A stretch of 33,843 nt of DNA, from contig JAFQEV010000047.1 in the NCBI GenBank assembly GCA_017398825.1, positions 1 through 33,843 on the forward strand, given 5' to 3'. Shown here in pieces: positions 15,509 through 22,637 of this stretch. The position numbers and the translations under genes are program-made. Positions within the stretch are counted from its first letter, which is position 1. The number at the start of each line of letters is the position of its first letter. Source of the DNA: Clostridia bacterium (GTDB lineage: Bacteria > Bacillota > Clostridia > Christensenellales > Borkfalkiaceae). The notes beneath the pieces are model-generated. The model made no database searches and was not told the DNA's origin. It saw only the letters and a list, made by a program, of their open reading frames with translations.

Positions 15509-15716
15509 ATATTTTTATAAAGATGTTAAATTTGCGATAATAATATAAACGCTGATTGCTTATCGCTGGATAGAGCGGAGCAGACGCTCAATCAAACAAT
15601 AGGGTTCTCAAAAATATTTTGCTCGCAAAAGATTTTTGGGATAAAGGAGCAACTGCTATGTATATTTAATTTTACCGACTTCGGTAAAACCATATTACTT
15701 TAGCAAGTTGCGACGT
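15509..15716. mobile_element. Probable insertion between the tRNA-Arg promoter and the tRNA
   Basis: This stretch is bounded by direct copies of GCTAACGGCGCA (15498-15509 and 15717-15728), that is, of the first bases of the tRNA. It contains a 13-base inverted copy of the tRNA D-arm region (15565-15577), a hairpin near 15611-15639 followed by GGGATAAAGGAGCAACTGC (15638-15656), and a TTTTACC/GGTAAAA hairpin near 15671-15688. No protein gene is seen; AAGGAG plus ATG near 15658 gives only a three-codon frame. Confidence 0.5.
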
Positions 15717-15728
15717 GCTAACGGCGCA
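15717..15728 (-). repeat. Duplicate 5' end of tRNA-Arg
   Basis: GCTAACGGCGCA (plus strand) repeats the tRNA 5' end. It lies 24 bases from the -10 box of a strong minus-strand promoter, where the original tRNA would be expected to begin, so it is probably the remnant of the uninterrupted gene. Confidence 0.6.
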
Positions 15729-15751
15729 AATTTATTGCAAATTGCTTTGTT

Positions 15752-15780
15752 ATTATATAACAGCAAAAAAGTTTTGTCAA
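15752..15780 (-). promoter_or_regulatory. Strong promoter, probably the tRNA-Arg promoter
   Basis: On the minus strand TTGACA (15775-15780) and TATAAT (15752-15757), spacer 17, both boxes at consensus. The first tRNA-like sequence downstream is the 12-base 5' fragment, then the intact tRNA about 240 bases away. Confidence 0.85.
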
Positions 15781-15829
15781 ATAAAATAAACTTTAATTAA
15801 ATATTTTTAACGCATATTTTTAAAACCCG

Positions 15830-15858
15830 TTTACAAGCAACTTCTTTTATGTTAAAAT
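15830..15858 (+). promoter_or_regulatory. Promoter of the Crp/Fnr-family gene
   Basis: TTTACA (15830-15835) and TAAAAT (15853-15858) with a 17-base spacer. Directly after it TTGTTG and CAACAA (15860-15877, spacer 6) form an inverted repeat that could be an autoregulatory site. Confidence 0.7.
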
Positions 15859-15886
15859 ATTGTTGCAAAAACAACAAAGGTGCAAT

Positions 15887-16546
15887 ATGAAAAGCGTTAA
15901 AAGCCAACTCTTTAAAGGTATATCTGACGAGGGGTTAAAACAACTTTATAACTGTTTGCGCGCCCACCAGTCCGAATTTAAAAGCGGTGAAGAAATTTAC
16001 TCGTTCGGCGGAGTAAAATCCGTTTTAGGCGTGGTTTTGCAAGGCAGAGTGGACGTTAAGAAGATTGATAGAAACGGCAACGTCACCATTTTAGACCACG
16101 TTCAAAAAAACGGCGTTTTATCAAATGCGTTTGCCTTTTCGCAAACGGACGGCAACTATATTTCAGCATACGCTGTTGAAAACACCAAAGTTGTGTTTTT
16201 TGATTATAACAACGTGTTCAAGCGTTGCCAAAAGGCGTGCGAGTTCCATTCAACGTTCGTTGAAAATCTCTTTGATATCGTTATAGAAAAATCGAAAACG
16301 CTATCTCAACGCGTTGAGATTTTATCAAATAAAACTATCAGGGAAAAGATTTTATCTTATCTTAGCATCGCGCTTAAAAGTACTATAGGAAACGTTATAA
16401 CGCTACCTATGTCCTTAACGAGTTTTGCCGAGTTTTTATGCGTTGACCGTTCTGCTATGATGCGCGAGCTTAAAAAACTTTCCACAAGCGGAATTATAAA
16501 GACTGATAAGAGGGTAATAACCGTTTTAAAGAGGGAGTATATTTGA
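15887..16546 (+). CDS. Crp/Fnr-family transcriptional regulator
   Basis: 219 residues from the ATG at 15887, with AAAGGTG before it; the frame extends upstream to a TTG at 15860 without a ribosome binding site. Residues about 15-120 form the cyclic-nucleotide-binding-like beta-roll (FKSGEEIYSFGG, GVVLQGRVDVKK), then the long dimer helix and a Crp-type helix-turn-helix at about 165-215 (LTSFAEFLCVDRSAMMRELKKL). No N-terminal cysteine cluster like that of Fnr is seen, so an iron-sulfur oxygen sensor is unlikely. It probably forms an operon with the VanW-family gene 9 bases downstream. Confidence 0.9.
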   Translation: MKSVKSQLFKGISDEGLKQLYNCLRAHQSEFKSGEEIYSFGGVKSVLGVVLQGRVDVKKIDRNGNVTILDHVQKNGVLSNAFAFSQTDGNYISAYAVENTKVVFFDYNNVFKRCQKACEFHSTFVENLFDIVIEKSKTLSQRVEILSNKTIREKILSYLSIALKSTIGNVITLPMSLTSFAEFLCVDRSAMMRELKKLSTSGIIKTDKRVITVLKREYI

Positions 16547-16555
16547 TTTTTTTAA

Positions 16556-17725
16556 ATGCATACTAAAAGTATGCAAGCAAGAAAAAACGTTAAAAGTCTT
16601 TTTACAATATTATTTTCGGCTGTGCTTTGCATAGCCGTTTTTTTATCTCAAACCGCATCTGCAAGCGCGAGCGGATATTCCTTTACCATTGAGGTTGAGG
16701 GCAAATCGTATCATTTAAACGGTGAAGAGATAGGTATATACAAGGGCAATAGATATATCAAGTGCTTAGAAGGCGTTGTTGACGGAATATTCTACGATAC
16801 CGCCACCTTTTGTAAAGATGCGTCGTTAACTTTTACGCCAAATGAAATCGAGCCGTTTAAATTCAGTAGCGAAAGGGCTGGGCGAGGCATCAACAAAGAA
16901 AAGCTTATTGAGGATATAAATTCAGCGTTAAAGCGAGGGGAGAATTTCGCTCGGGCAAGTTTTATCGAGCTATTCCCCTCGGTTACCGTTGAAGACTTGA
17001 AAAAATACACGTATAAAATGGCGGAATTTTCAACCTATTACGGCTCTTCCGGCAATAGTAGAAAGCACAATATTAAGCTTGCTGTGAGCAAAATAAACGG
17101 AACGGTTTTAAAGTGTGGAGAAGAGTTTTCCTTTAACGAAACGGTTGGCAATAGGACGGAGGATAACGGTTTTTTATCGGCAACGGTTATAGAAAACGGC
17201 GAGTTCTCGGAGGGAGTTGGCGGTGGCGTTTGCCAAGTTTCAACAACGCTTTATAACTGTGTTTTAACGGCGGGGCTAAAGGTCACTAAAAGATATGCGC
17301 ACAGCATTCAGCCTGTTTACGTTGAGCCATCGTTTGACGCTATGGTTTCAGGTAGCGCGTTCGATTTAAAGTTCATAAACGATACGGGAGGAAACGTTTA
17401 CGTTAAAGCGGTAGCCGACGGCAATTTGGTAACCTTTACGCTTTACGGTGAAAAGCCGAGCGCAACTTATCAAAGGGTTAGCAAAACCGTTGAGATTATC
17501 CCTGCGCCCGAGGTTGAAATTATAGAGGACGGAGAGCTTGAGGTGGGCGTTTCAGAGTGGGTAAAATTTTCAAAAAACGGGCTTAAGAGCGAGGGGTATT
17601 TAAAGGTTATTGATGCAAACGGCAACGTTTCCAGCATAAAGCTCCACACCGACGTTTATAAAACCGTTCGCGGTCAGTTAAAAGTTGGAACTAAGGCGGT
17701 TGACAAAGAAGAAATAATAAGTTAA
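16556..17725 (+). CDS. VanW-family exported protein
   Basis: 389 residues. A signal-peptide-like helix covers about 13-38 (basic, then hydrophobic, then TASASASG) without a lipobox. A weak N-terminal domain follows, and the VanW domain spans about 155-295, with its hallmark KINGTVLKCGEEFSFNETVG and GGGVCQVSTTLYNCVLTAGL segments. The tail around 325-389 resembles a G5-like beta domain. VanW proteins are linked with the cell wall in Gram-positive bacteria; their biochemical role is not established. The palindrome GCATACT-AAA-AGTATGC sits over codons 1-6, and the usual ribosome binding site is poor, so an in-frame ATG at 16571 is an alternative start. Confidence 0.88.
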   Translation: MHTKSMQARKNVKSLFTILFSAVLCIAVFLSQTASASASGYSFTIEVEGKSYHLNGEEIGIYKGNRYIKCLEGVVDGIFYDTATFCKDASLTFTPNEIEPFKFSSERAGRGINKEKLIEDINSALKRGENFARASFIELFPSVTVEDLKKYTYKMAEFSTYYGSSGNSRKHNIKLAVSKINGTVLKCGEEFSFNETVGNRTEDNGFLSATVIENGEFSEGVGGGVCQVSTTLYNCVLTAGLKVTKRYAHSIQPVYVEPSFDAMVSGSAFDLKFINDTGGNVYVKAVADGNLVTFTLYGEKPSATYQRVSKTVEIIPAPEVEIIEDGELEVGVSEWVKFSKNGLKSEGYLKVIDANGNVSSIKLHTDVYKTVRGQLKVGTKAVDKEEIIS

Positions 17726-17760
17726 TATATTTATTAGCAACTTATATTTTGGAGAAAACA

Positions 17761-18393
17761 ATGGCTAAAGAATTTTTTGCAGATATTGAATACAATAGGC
17801 AAAAGCGCCGTAGTGCAATAATTTTAAACTCACTCCTTATCGTTTTGACGGTGGGAACGGCATCGATATTTATCGCTAAGCGTGACTGGGTGTTTTCAGC
17901 TTTCTTCTTGCTCTTTACTATAATTCCCATGCTCACTATTCCGTCAGCGTACAAAAATTTCCCAGTTCACGGCAAGCCTGTGTTAACCGTTACTGACAAA
18001 GAGGTTTTGGTTATGGATATGGCTTTAAAACTCAAGGACATTTCTTCCTTTAAAGCAATTATTACACTTCCTCCCTGCAAAACGGAGCTTGAAACCGTAA
18101 AAATGCTCGAGGAGTTTAGAGATATTAGACCGGACGAGGCATTCGATGGTGATTTTGATATCTATTATTACAACGAGAAAGGTAAAAAGCAAACCGTGTT
18201 TAGCCACGTTAAAAACGTTGTTGGTGCAATCGAGGCGCTTATCGAGCTTGGCGTAAAGAACTATTCGCTCGTATATTCTGCTAAGAAAAATACTGTAAAG
18301 TCAACGTTTGATTTTAAGTCTGATATGGCAAATCGCCGTCAAGCTGAAATGAGCAAAGCTGGCAAAAAGTCAAAGACCAAGCAATTGATTTAA
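17761..18393 (+). CDS. Two-helix membrane protein with cytosolic domain, unknown
   Basis: 210 residues from the ATG at 17761, with GGAGAA just before; an in-frame TTG at 17749 is upstream of that site. Two hydrophobic helices at about 19-38 and 43-60 form a hairpin. The following 100 residues (KPVLTVTDKEVLVMDMALKL, then KDISSF) look like the bacterial PH-like fold seen behind such hairpins, and the C-terminus is basic. I do not recognise a named family. It follows the VanW gene by 35 bases and may share its transcript. The stop codon lies inside a long-loop inverted repeat. Confidence 0.7.
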   Translation: MAKEFFADIEYNRQKRRSAIILNSLLIVLTVGTASIFIAKRDWVFSAFFLLFTIIPMLTIPSAYKNFPVHGKPVLTVTDKEVLVMDMALKLKDISSFKAIITLPPCKTELETVKMLEEFRDIRPDEAFDGDFDIYYYNEKGKKQTVFSHVKNVVGAIEALIELGVKNYSLVYSAKKNTVKSTFDFKSDMANRRQAEMSKAGKKSKTKQLI

Positions 18394-18438
18394 GGGTGAA
18401 AATCAAAATTTATAAATTTTTTAAAAAACACCCTTAAA
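18389..18438 (+). other. Long-loop inverted repeat at the end of the membrane protein gene
   Basis: TTTAAGGGTG and CACCCTTAAA form a perfect 10-base stem around a 30-base AT-rich loop, with the stop codon inside the left arm. It may act as a weak terminator. Confidence 0.5.
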
Positions 18439-18442
18439 TTGT

Positions 18443-18471
18443 TTGCTCTTTTAAAAACTTTGTGTTAAAAT
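18443..18471 (+). promoter_or_regulatory. Promoter of tRNA-Leu
   Basis: TTGCTC (18443-18448) and TAAAAT (18466-18471), spacer 17, about 20 bases ahead of the tRNA. Confidence 0.65.
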
Positions 18472-18491
18472 ACTTATGCTTTAATAAGCGT

Positions 18492-18578
18492 GCGGCTGTG
18501 GCGGAACTGGCAGACGCATAAGACTAAGGATCTTATGAAGGCTACTTCGTGCAGGTTCAAGTCCTGTCAGCCGCACCA
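18492..18578 (+). tRNA. tRNA-Leu(AAG), CCA encoded
   Basis: 87 bases with a long variable arm, as in leucine tRNAs. Acceptor GCGGCTG/CAGCCGC, anticodon stem TAAGA/TCTTA with loop CTAAGGA (anticodon AAG), T-arm GCAGG-TTCAAGT-CCTGT, discriminator A and CCA. A terminator follows. Confidence 0.96.
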
Positions 18579-18580
18579 AA

Positions 18581-18611
18581 AAAGAACGGTTAGTAAAACC
18601 GTTCTTTTTTT
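18581..18611 (+). terminator. Terminator after tRNA-Leu
   Basis: AAAGAACGGTT and AACCGTTCTTT form an 11-base stem with a T7 tract. Confidence 0.9.
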
Positions 18612-18620
18612 ATGCTCAGT

Positions 18621-18721
18621 CCTTGAACCTGCGGTTCAGGCGTTAGCACGCCGCTCACCCCTCGTCAAACAAGTTTGACACTCCCCTTATCAAGGGGAAT
18701 TGCCTGTCAGCCGCACCAAAA
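18621..18721 (+). repeat. Unit R4: palindromic unit ending in a tRNA-Leu 3' end copy
   Basis: CCTGTCAGCCGCACCAAAA at 18703-18721 is an exact copy of tRNA-Leu positions 18563-18581, from the 3' strand of the T-stem through CCA. Before it lie the hairpins GAACC-TGC-GGTTC (18625-18637), GGCGT-TAGC-ACGCC (18639-18652), GTCAAAC-AA-GTTTGAC (18664-18679) and CCCCTT-ATC-AAGGGG (18683-18697). GCGGTT-CAGGC (18631-18641) can pair imperfectly with the tRNA 3' copy, as in unit R2. Confidence 0.65.
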
Positions 18722-18776
18722 CTTAATTCGTATATCCCTAAAAGTTCTAGATATATCTTATATTGTTTTAGTGCTA

Positions 18777-18806
18777 TTGACAAAAGTATATACGCTTATA
18801 TATAAT
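18777..18806 (+). promoter_or_regulatory. Promoter of the YwaF-like gene
   Basis: TTGACA (18777-18782) and TATAAT (18801-18806), spacer 18. Confidence 0.8.
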
Positions 18807-18834
18807 TACCTTATTATCAGTAGGGGTTATACTA

Positions 18835-19617
18835 ATGAAAGAGTTTTTTAGAGAGTTTTTTGGCATAGGTGGATATAAGCGCGAGCCTGAGGGCTATATG
18901 TCTTGGCAACATTTAACGTTCGTTACCTTTCTTATGATAGTTATGGTTGCTCTTGCCGTATATTTTGGGCGCAAGAATAAAAATAGCGATTATAAAACTA
19001 AGAATAAAGTATTGATATGGGCTGCAATTCTTATTGACGGGTTTGAACTTTTCAAAATAATTATGGGCTGTGTGTCTTCTAAAGACCCTTTAAACTGGCT
19101 TTATAATCTCCCTTTGTTCTTGTGCAGTATTCAGCTTATCACAATTCCTCTTGCAGCATTTTCAAAAGGAAAGGTGAAAGAGGCGTCACTTGATTTTGTG
19201 TTCGTGTTTGGAATTCTTGGTGCTGTGCTTGGAACTTATGCCGCTGGGCAAAACTATTCGGCATATCCTGTTTTAGGCTTTGATAACGTTGTATCGGGCA
19301 TTACCCACTCAATATCAGGCTTTGCATCGTTATATATCATAATCTCGGGCATGCAAAGTATGAAGAGGGAAAATTCAATAATAGTATTTATAATAATGCT
19401 CGCGTTTGCCATAATGGCGCTCATTGCAAACTTAACGCTCGATTATAACTATATGTTCTTAATGCGCGGTGACGGAACTCCTTACGATATATTCTACAAT
19501 TTAGTAAAAGGCAACGCCGTTATATATCCGATAATAGTAGTCTTACTCTTTGCAATATACATAGCGCTTTTCTACTACGTTTATCATTTAATTATAAAAA
19601 GAAAGAAAAAAGCATAA
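18835..19617 (+). CDS. YwaF-like multi-helix membrane protein
   Basis: 260 residues with about seven hydrophobic helices, a basic C-terminus (KRKKKA) and a conserved-looking LPLFLCSIQLIT segment, the pattern of the YwaF/TIGR02206 family of uncharacterised integral membrane proteins. The loop LTLDYNYMFLMRGDGTPYD near 205-223 also fits that family, where a similar NYMFL-type stretch recurs. It has its own promoter and a strong terminator, so it is a single-gene unit. The function of the family is not known. Confidence 0.7.
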   Translation: MKEFFREFFGIGGYKREPEGYMSWQHLTFVTFLMIVMVALAVYFGRKNKNSDYKTKNKVLIWAAILIDGFELFKIIMGCVSSKDPLNWLYNLPLFLCSIQLITIPLAAFSKGKVKEASLDFVFVFGILGAVLGTYAAGQNYSAYPVLGFDNVVSGITHSISGFASLYIIISGMQSMKRENSIIVFIIMLAFAIMALIANLTLDYNYMFLMRGDGTPYDIFYNLVKGNAVIYPIIVVLLFAIYIALFYYVYHLIIKRKKKA

Positions 19618-19618
19618 A

Positions 19619-19650
19619 AAAACTCCGCTACGAAATCGTAGCGGAGTTTT
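19619..19650. terminator. Bidirectional terminator between the YwaF-like and ZIP genes
   Basis: AAAACTCCGCTACGA and TCGTAGCGGAGTTTT form a perfect 15-base stem with a 2-base loop between two converging genes. Confidence 0.9.
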
Positions 19651-19654
19651 AATT

Positions 19655-20413
19655 TTATCCAAGTAAAAAGTCAAACGCAAGCATTAAGCAAAATCCTAAG
19701 AGCAAAGAATAAGTTGCTAAGCGTTCGTTGCCGTGGGAATGGGTTTCGGGTATCATTTCGTCACTTATAACGTAGAGCATCGTTCCGCCTGCAAACGCCA
19801 GCGAGAAGGGAAGTATCACCGTTGAGAGTGAAACGGCAAAGTAGCCGATAAGCGTTCCTATAACCTCAACAACGCCCGTCAAAAGCGCAATTACAAAGGT
19901 TTTTTTCTTGCTCATGCCCGATGCAAGCATAGGTGCAATTATTACCATACCCTCGGGGATATTTTGGAGTGCGATACCGCCGGCAACGGTTATTGCGTGA
20001 GTAACGTTATCCGAGCCAAAGCTTACGCCAGCCGCAATACCTTCTGGGAAATTGTGAATTGCAATCGCAATAACGAACAATAAAACCTTGTTGAGTTTTG
20101 CAGTTGCGGAGGGGTGCGTTTCTTCGCCTATTCCTGTAAATTTGTGTAGGTGAGGAACGAGTTTGTCAATTAGGTTTAAAACGACTGCGCCTGCGAGTAT
20201 TCCTATAACTGCAATGAGTATTGCAAGTTTTCCGCCCGTTTCAACCGACGGGATAATCAAACCTATTACCGCTGCGGAGAGCATTACGCCCGCTGCAAAA
20301 GACAAAACTATATCGTTAAATTTTTGAGAAGGGTCTTTAATGATAAATCCGAGTAGCGCTCCGATAACCGTTGCTCCGCCAACCCCTAGCGCCGTTAGTA
20401 AAACTATAGTCAT
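19655..20413 (-). CDS. ZIP-family metal transporter
   Basis: 252 residues with about eight membrane helices. The two signature helices are present: HNFPEGIAAG near residue 120 (helix IV) and QNIPEGM near 150 (helix V), supplying the His/Glu metal site of ZIP transporters (ZupT/GufA branch). They import zinc or other divalent metals. The intracellular loop holds a His-containing segment (PHLHKF) near 89-93. It lies after rpe on the same strand, behind rpe's terminator; AAGGATGA precedes the ATG. No metal-responsive operator is evident. Confidence 0.9.
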   Translation of the reverse strand: MTIVLLTALGVGGATVIGALLGFIIKDPSQKFNDIVLSFAAGVMLSAAVIGLIIPSVETGGKLAILIAVIGILAGAVVLNLIDKLVPHLHKFTGIGEETHPSATAKLNKVLLFVIAIAIHNFPEGIAAGVSFGSDNVTHAITVAGGIALQNIPEGMVIIAPMLASGMSKKKTFVIALLTGVVEVIGTLIGYFAVSLSTVILPFSLAFAGGTMLYVISDEMIPETHSHGNERLATYSLLLGFCLMLAFDFLLG

Positions 20414-20443
20414 AAGTATTCATCCTTATATTGTATTTTAAAA

Positions 20444-20467
20444 GCGCCGTTTTGGTTAAAACGGCGC
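20444..20467 (-). terminator. Terminator of the SIS-transaldolase-rpe operon
   Basis: GCGCCGTTTT and AAAACGGCGC form a 10-base stem with a 4-base loop, followed on the minus strand by TTTTAAAAT. Confidence 0.8.
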
Positions 20468-20474
20468 GAGAAAA

Positions 20475-21134
20475 TTACTCTTCAATTGTTTTTATAAACG
20501 CCTTTTTATCTTCAGCTCTTAAGCACGCAGAACCAGCAACGAAAACGTTTGCTCCGTTTTCCTTGCAGAAACCAAAGGTGTTTAAATCAATACCGCCGTC
20601 CACTTGAACGTGACAAGTAGGGTTAACCTCTTTAAGCTTTTCGCTGAGCTTTTTGAGCTTGGGCATCATATCTTTCATAAAGCTTTGACCGCCAAAGCCA
20701 GGCTCAACGGTCATAACGAGAACAAGGTCGAGCACAGGGAGGAATTTTTCAATTTCCTCAACCTGAGTTTTAGGCTTGATAGAAAGACCGCACTTTACTC
20801 CGTTTGCCTTGATTTTTTCAAGCGCTTTTAAAGTGTTTTCCTCCGTGTCAGCCTCAACGTGAATAGTCAAGTAGTCCGCTCCTGCCTTTGAATACTCGTC
20901 AACGTAACGAATGGGGCGGTCTATCATAAGGTGAACGTCTAAAACTCTATCGGTAAACTTTCTAAGTGCCGAAACGGTGGAATAACCGAACGAAAAGTTG
21001 GGAACGAAAGTTCCGTCCATACAGTCAACGTGGAACCACTTAGCACCTGCATCTTCAAGCATTTTAACGTCCCTTCCAAAATTTAAGGGGTCGGTTGCAA
21101 GGAGAGAGGGGGCTACGATATAATCTTTTTTCAT
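20475..21134 (-). CDS. rpe: Ribulose-phosphate 3-epimerase
   Basis: 219 residues, the normal length. It interconverts D-ribulose 5-phosphate and D-xylulose 5-phosphate in the cytosol (pentose phosphate pathway). The TIM-barrel motifs are in place: APSLLATD at 8-15, HVDCMDGTFVPN with His35 and catalytic Asp37, DVHLMIDRP with His68, TVEPGFGGQSFM near 141-152 and VDGGID near 178 with the second catalytic Asp. It is the third gene of an operon with an SIS-domain isomerase and a transaldolase, 9 bases after the latter, so the operon handles phosphorylated ketoses. Close homologues such as allulose-6-phosphate 3-epimerase cannot be excluded. Confidence 0.9.
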   Translation of the reverse strand: MKKDYIVAPSLLATDPLNFGRDVKMLEDAGAKWFHVDCMDGTFVPNFSFGYSTVSALRKFTDRVLDVHLMIDRPIRYVDEYSKAGADYLTIHVEADTEENTLKALEKIKANGVKCGLSIKPKTQVEEIEKFLPVLDLVLVMTVEPGFGGQSFMKDMMPKLKKLSEKLKEVNPTCHVQVDGGIDLNTFGFCKENGANVFVAGSACLRAEDKKAFIKTIEE

Positions 21135-21143
21135 AATTACTCC

Positions 21144-21821
21144 TTAAATATCAAGCATTGTTTTGCCTTGACCGCAAAGCTTTTCAAAATCGTCGATAAA
21201 GTCTTGCTCAGCCTCTTTTACGCTGGCGTTTCTGATAAGATTTTCAATAACGTCAGGCGAAACGGTTACAGCGCCGATACCGAATGCGCAAAGTTCTTGA
21301 ACTTGGTTGGAGTTTTTAAAGCTTGCAGCGAGAATTTTAGTGCTGAAATCACAGTTTTCAATAATGTTTTGAATGAGCTTTACCGATTCAACGCCGTTCG
21401 CGCCAAGATTGTCTATACGGTTAACGTAAGGCGCAACGTAGTCAGCCCCTGCCTTTGCAGCAAGGTAAGCTTGCATAGGCGTGTAGATTGCGGTAGCCGT
21501 GATTTTAAAGCCTTGAGCGTGGAGCTTTTTCATAGCCTTTAATCCCTCGGGGATAGTGGGGATTTTTACGAACGTTTCCCTGCCTAAAATCTCAGTCATT
21601 TTGTAAGCCTCTTTAATCATAGTTTCGGCTTTTAACGAAATAACTTGAGCGTGAAGTTCCGCTTTATCTCCGATAAAATCTCTTATCTCACTCAAAACGT
21701 CATAAGGGTTTTTACCTGCTTTTGCAAGGATTGACGGGTTTGTAGTAACACCGTCTATCGCGTAAAATTCGTAAATTTTCTTTATCTTTTCAATATTAGC
21801 GTCGTCAATTAAAAATTTCAT
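21144..21821 (-). CDS. fsa: Transaldolase-like protein of the fructose-6-phosphate aldolase type
   Basis: 225 residues, matching the short FSA/TalC-type transaldolases. Motifs: DDANIEKI at the start, GVTTNPSILAK at 24-34, and VKIPTIPEGLKAM with the Schiff-base Lys86, followed by ITATAIYTPMQAYLAAKAGA and the VAPYVNRIDNLG segment. The last segments of the fold (AASFKNSNQV, GAVTVSPDVI) are also typical. It either transfers dihydroxyacetone units (transaldolase) or cleaves fructose 6-phosphate; sequence alone cannot decide. Second gene of the SIS-tal-rpe operon. Confidence 0.85.
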   Translation of the reverse strand: MKFLIDDANIEKIKKIYEFYAIDGVTTNPSILAKAGKNPYDVLSEIRDFIGDKAELHAQVISLKAETMIKEAYKMTEILGRETFVKIPTIPEGLKAMKKLHAQGFKITATAIYTPMQAYLAAKAGADYVAPYVNRIDNLGANGVESVKLIQNIIENCDFSTKILAASFKNSNQVQELCAFGIGAVTVSPDVIENLIRNASVKEAEQDFIDDFEKLCGQGKTMLDI

Positions 21822-21831
21822 AGTCGTGTCC

Positions 21832-22437
21832 TTATACAGATTTATTATTTAAACGCTCGCCAACAGCTCCGCCCGGATGAATAAGGGCAAACTGCTCGGC
21901 AACGTAACCGGTTTCCTCAATAACTGCCGCTTGAAGAGCGTGGAAAAGCATGCAAAGTGCAGTAGTAGAGGTAGTGCCTTGCATATTCCACTTATCAGTT
22001 TCGCGATTAACGTATTGCTTAATAACAACGTCAGCCGCCTCGGCTAAGGGTGATTGCAAGTTTTCGGTAATAGTTATTATCTTAACGCCTTTTGCTTTGC
22101 AAATATCAACGATAGGCAAAAGCTCTTTGGTCTTTCCACCGCGAGATGCAAACACCATAACGTCACCTTTTTGGAGGTATCCCGTTGCGCCGTGAATAGC
22201 CTCTGCTGGCGAGATAAATCTTGCAGGGCGCTCTACGCAACACATAAGGTGGCAAAAATGCTGGCAAGCAATACCTGAATGACCGCTACCTGCAGCGCCT
22301 ATTCTCACCGCGTTACAAAGGAGTTCAACTGCCTTAGAAAACTCCTCTTCGTTTATGTAATTTTTCATTTCGCTTATACATTGACTTTCGATATCAAACG
22401 ACTGATATACTGCGTTAAGTGCATTTTTACTGAGCAT
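21832..22437 (-). CDS. SIS-domain sugar-phosphate isomerase
   Basis: 201 residues from the ATG at 22437, chosen because AAGGAG lies just before it; the frame extends further upstream without a better site. One SIS (sugar isomerase) domain covers most of the protein: IGAAGSGHSGIACQ near 46-59, SRGGKTKEL near 98-106 (phosphate-binding Ser/Gly loop) and the C-terminal HPGGAVGERL, like the HPxGxxGxRL of arabinose-5-phosphate isomerases (KdsD/GutQ) but without CBS domains. It could be a 6-phospho-3-hexuloisomerase- or pentose-phosphate-isomerase-like enzyme. First gene of the operon with the transaldolase and rpe, expressed from a promoter flanked by twin palindromes. Confidence 0.85.
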   Translation of the reverse strand: MLSKNALNAVYQSFDIESQCISEMKNYINEEEFSKAVELLCNAVRIGAAGSGHSGIACQHFCHLMCCVERPARFISPAEAIHGATGYLQKGDVMVFASRGGKTKELLPIVDICKAKGVKIITITENLQSPLAEAADVVIKQYVNRETDKWNMQGTTSTTALCMLFHALQAAVIEETGYVAEQFALIHPGGAVGERLNNKSV

Positions 22438-22449
22438 TGTGTTTCTCCT

Positions 22450-22522
22450 TAACAAGTTATATATAAAGCATAGCACACATAAAATTTTTTCGCAAGCAAA
22501 GTTGCGTTCTATAACAAGTTAT
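22450..22522. promoter_or_regulatory. Twin operator candidates flanking the SIS promoter
   Basis: TAACAAGTTAT occurs at 22450-22460, just downstream of the -10 box, and at 22512-22522, upstream of the -35 box. The centre-to-centre distance is 62 bases, near six helical turns. Each holds the palindrome ATAACAAGTTAT or nearly so. Confidence 0.5.
22467..22495 (-). promoter_or_regulatory. Promoter of the SIS-transaldolase-rpe operon
   Basis: On the minus strand TTGCGA (22490-22495) and TATGCT (22467-22472), spacer 17. It lies between the two TAACAAGTTAT copies. Confidence 0.6.
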
Positions 22523-22546
22523 TTTTATAAAATAAGCGAAAATGCC

Positions 22547-22575
22547 TTGACTTAAAACGGAAAAAATTATAGAAT
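22547..22575 (+). promoter_or_regulatory. Promoter of yjbQ
   Basis: TTGACT (22547-22552) and TAGAAT (22570-22575), spacer 17. The leader then has a TCGG...CCGA hairpin around 22593-22611 before the AAGGAG site. Confidence 0.75.
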
Positions 22576-22637
22576 AAAGATAACAAATATTTTCGGAGTA
22601 AAACGCCGATAAAAAATATCTTTTAAGGAGAATTATA

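Noticed and set aside
18492-18721. A genomic island bounded by tRNA-Leu att sites
   Set aside because: The two copies are only 140 bases apart and no integrase or cargo gene lies between them.
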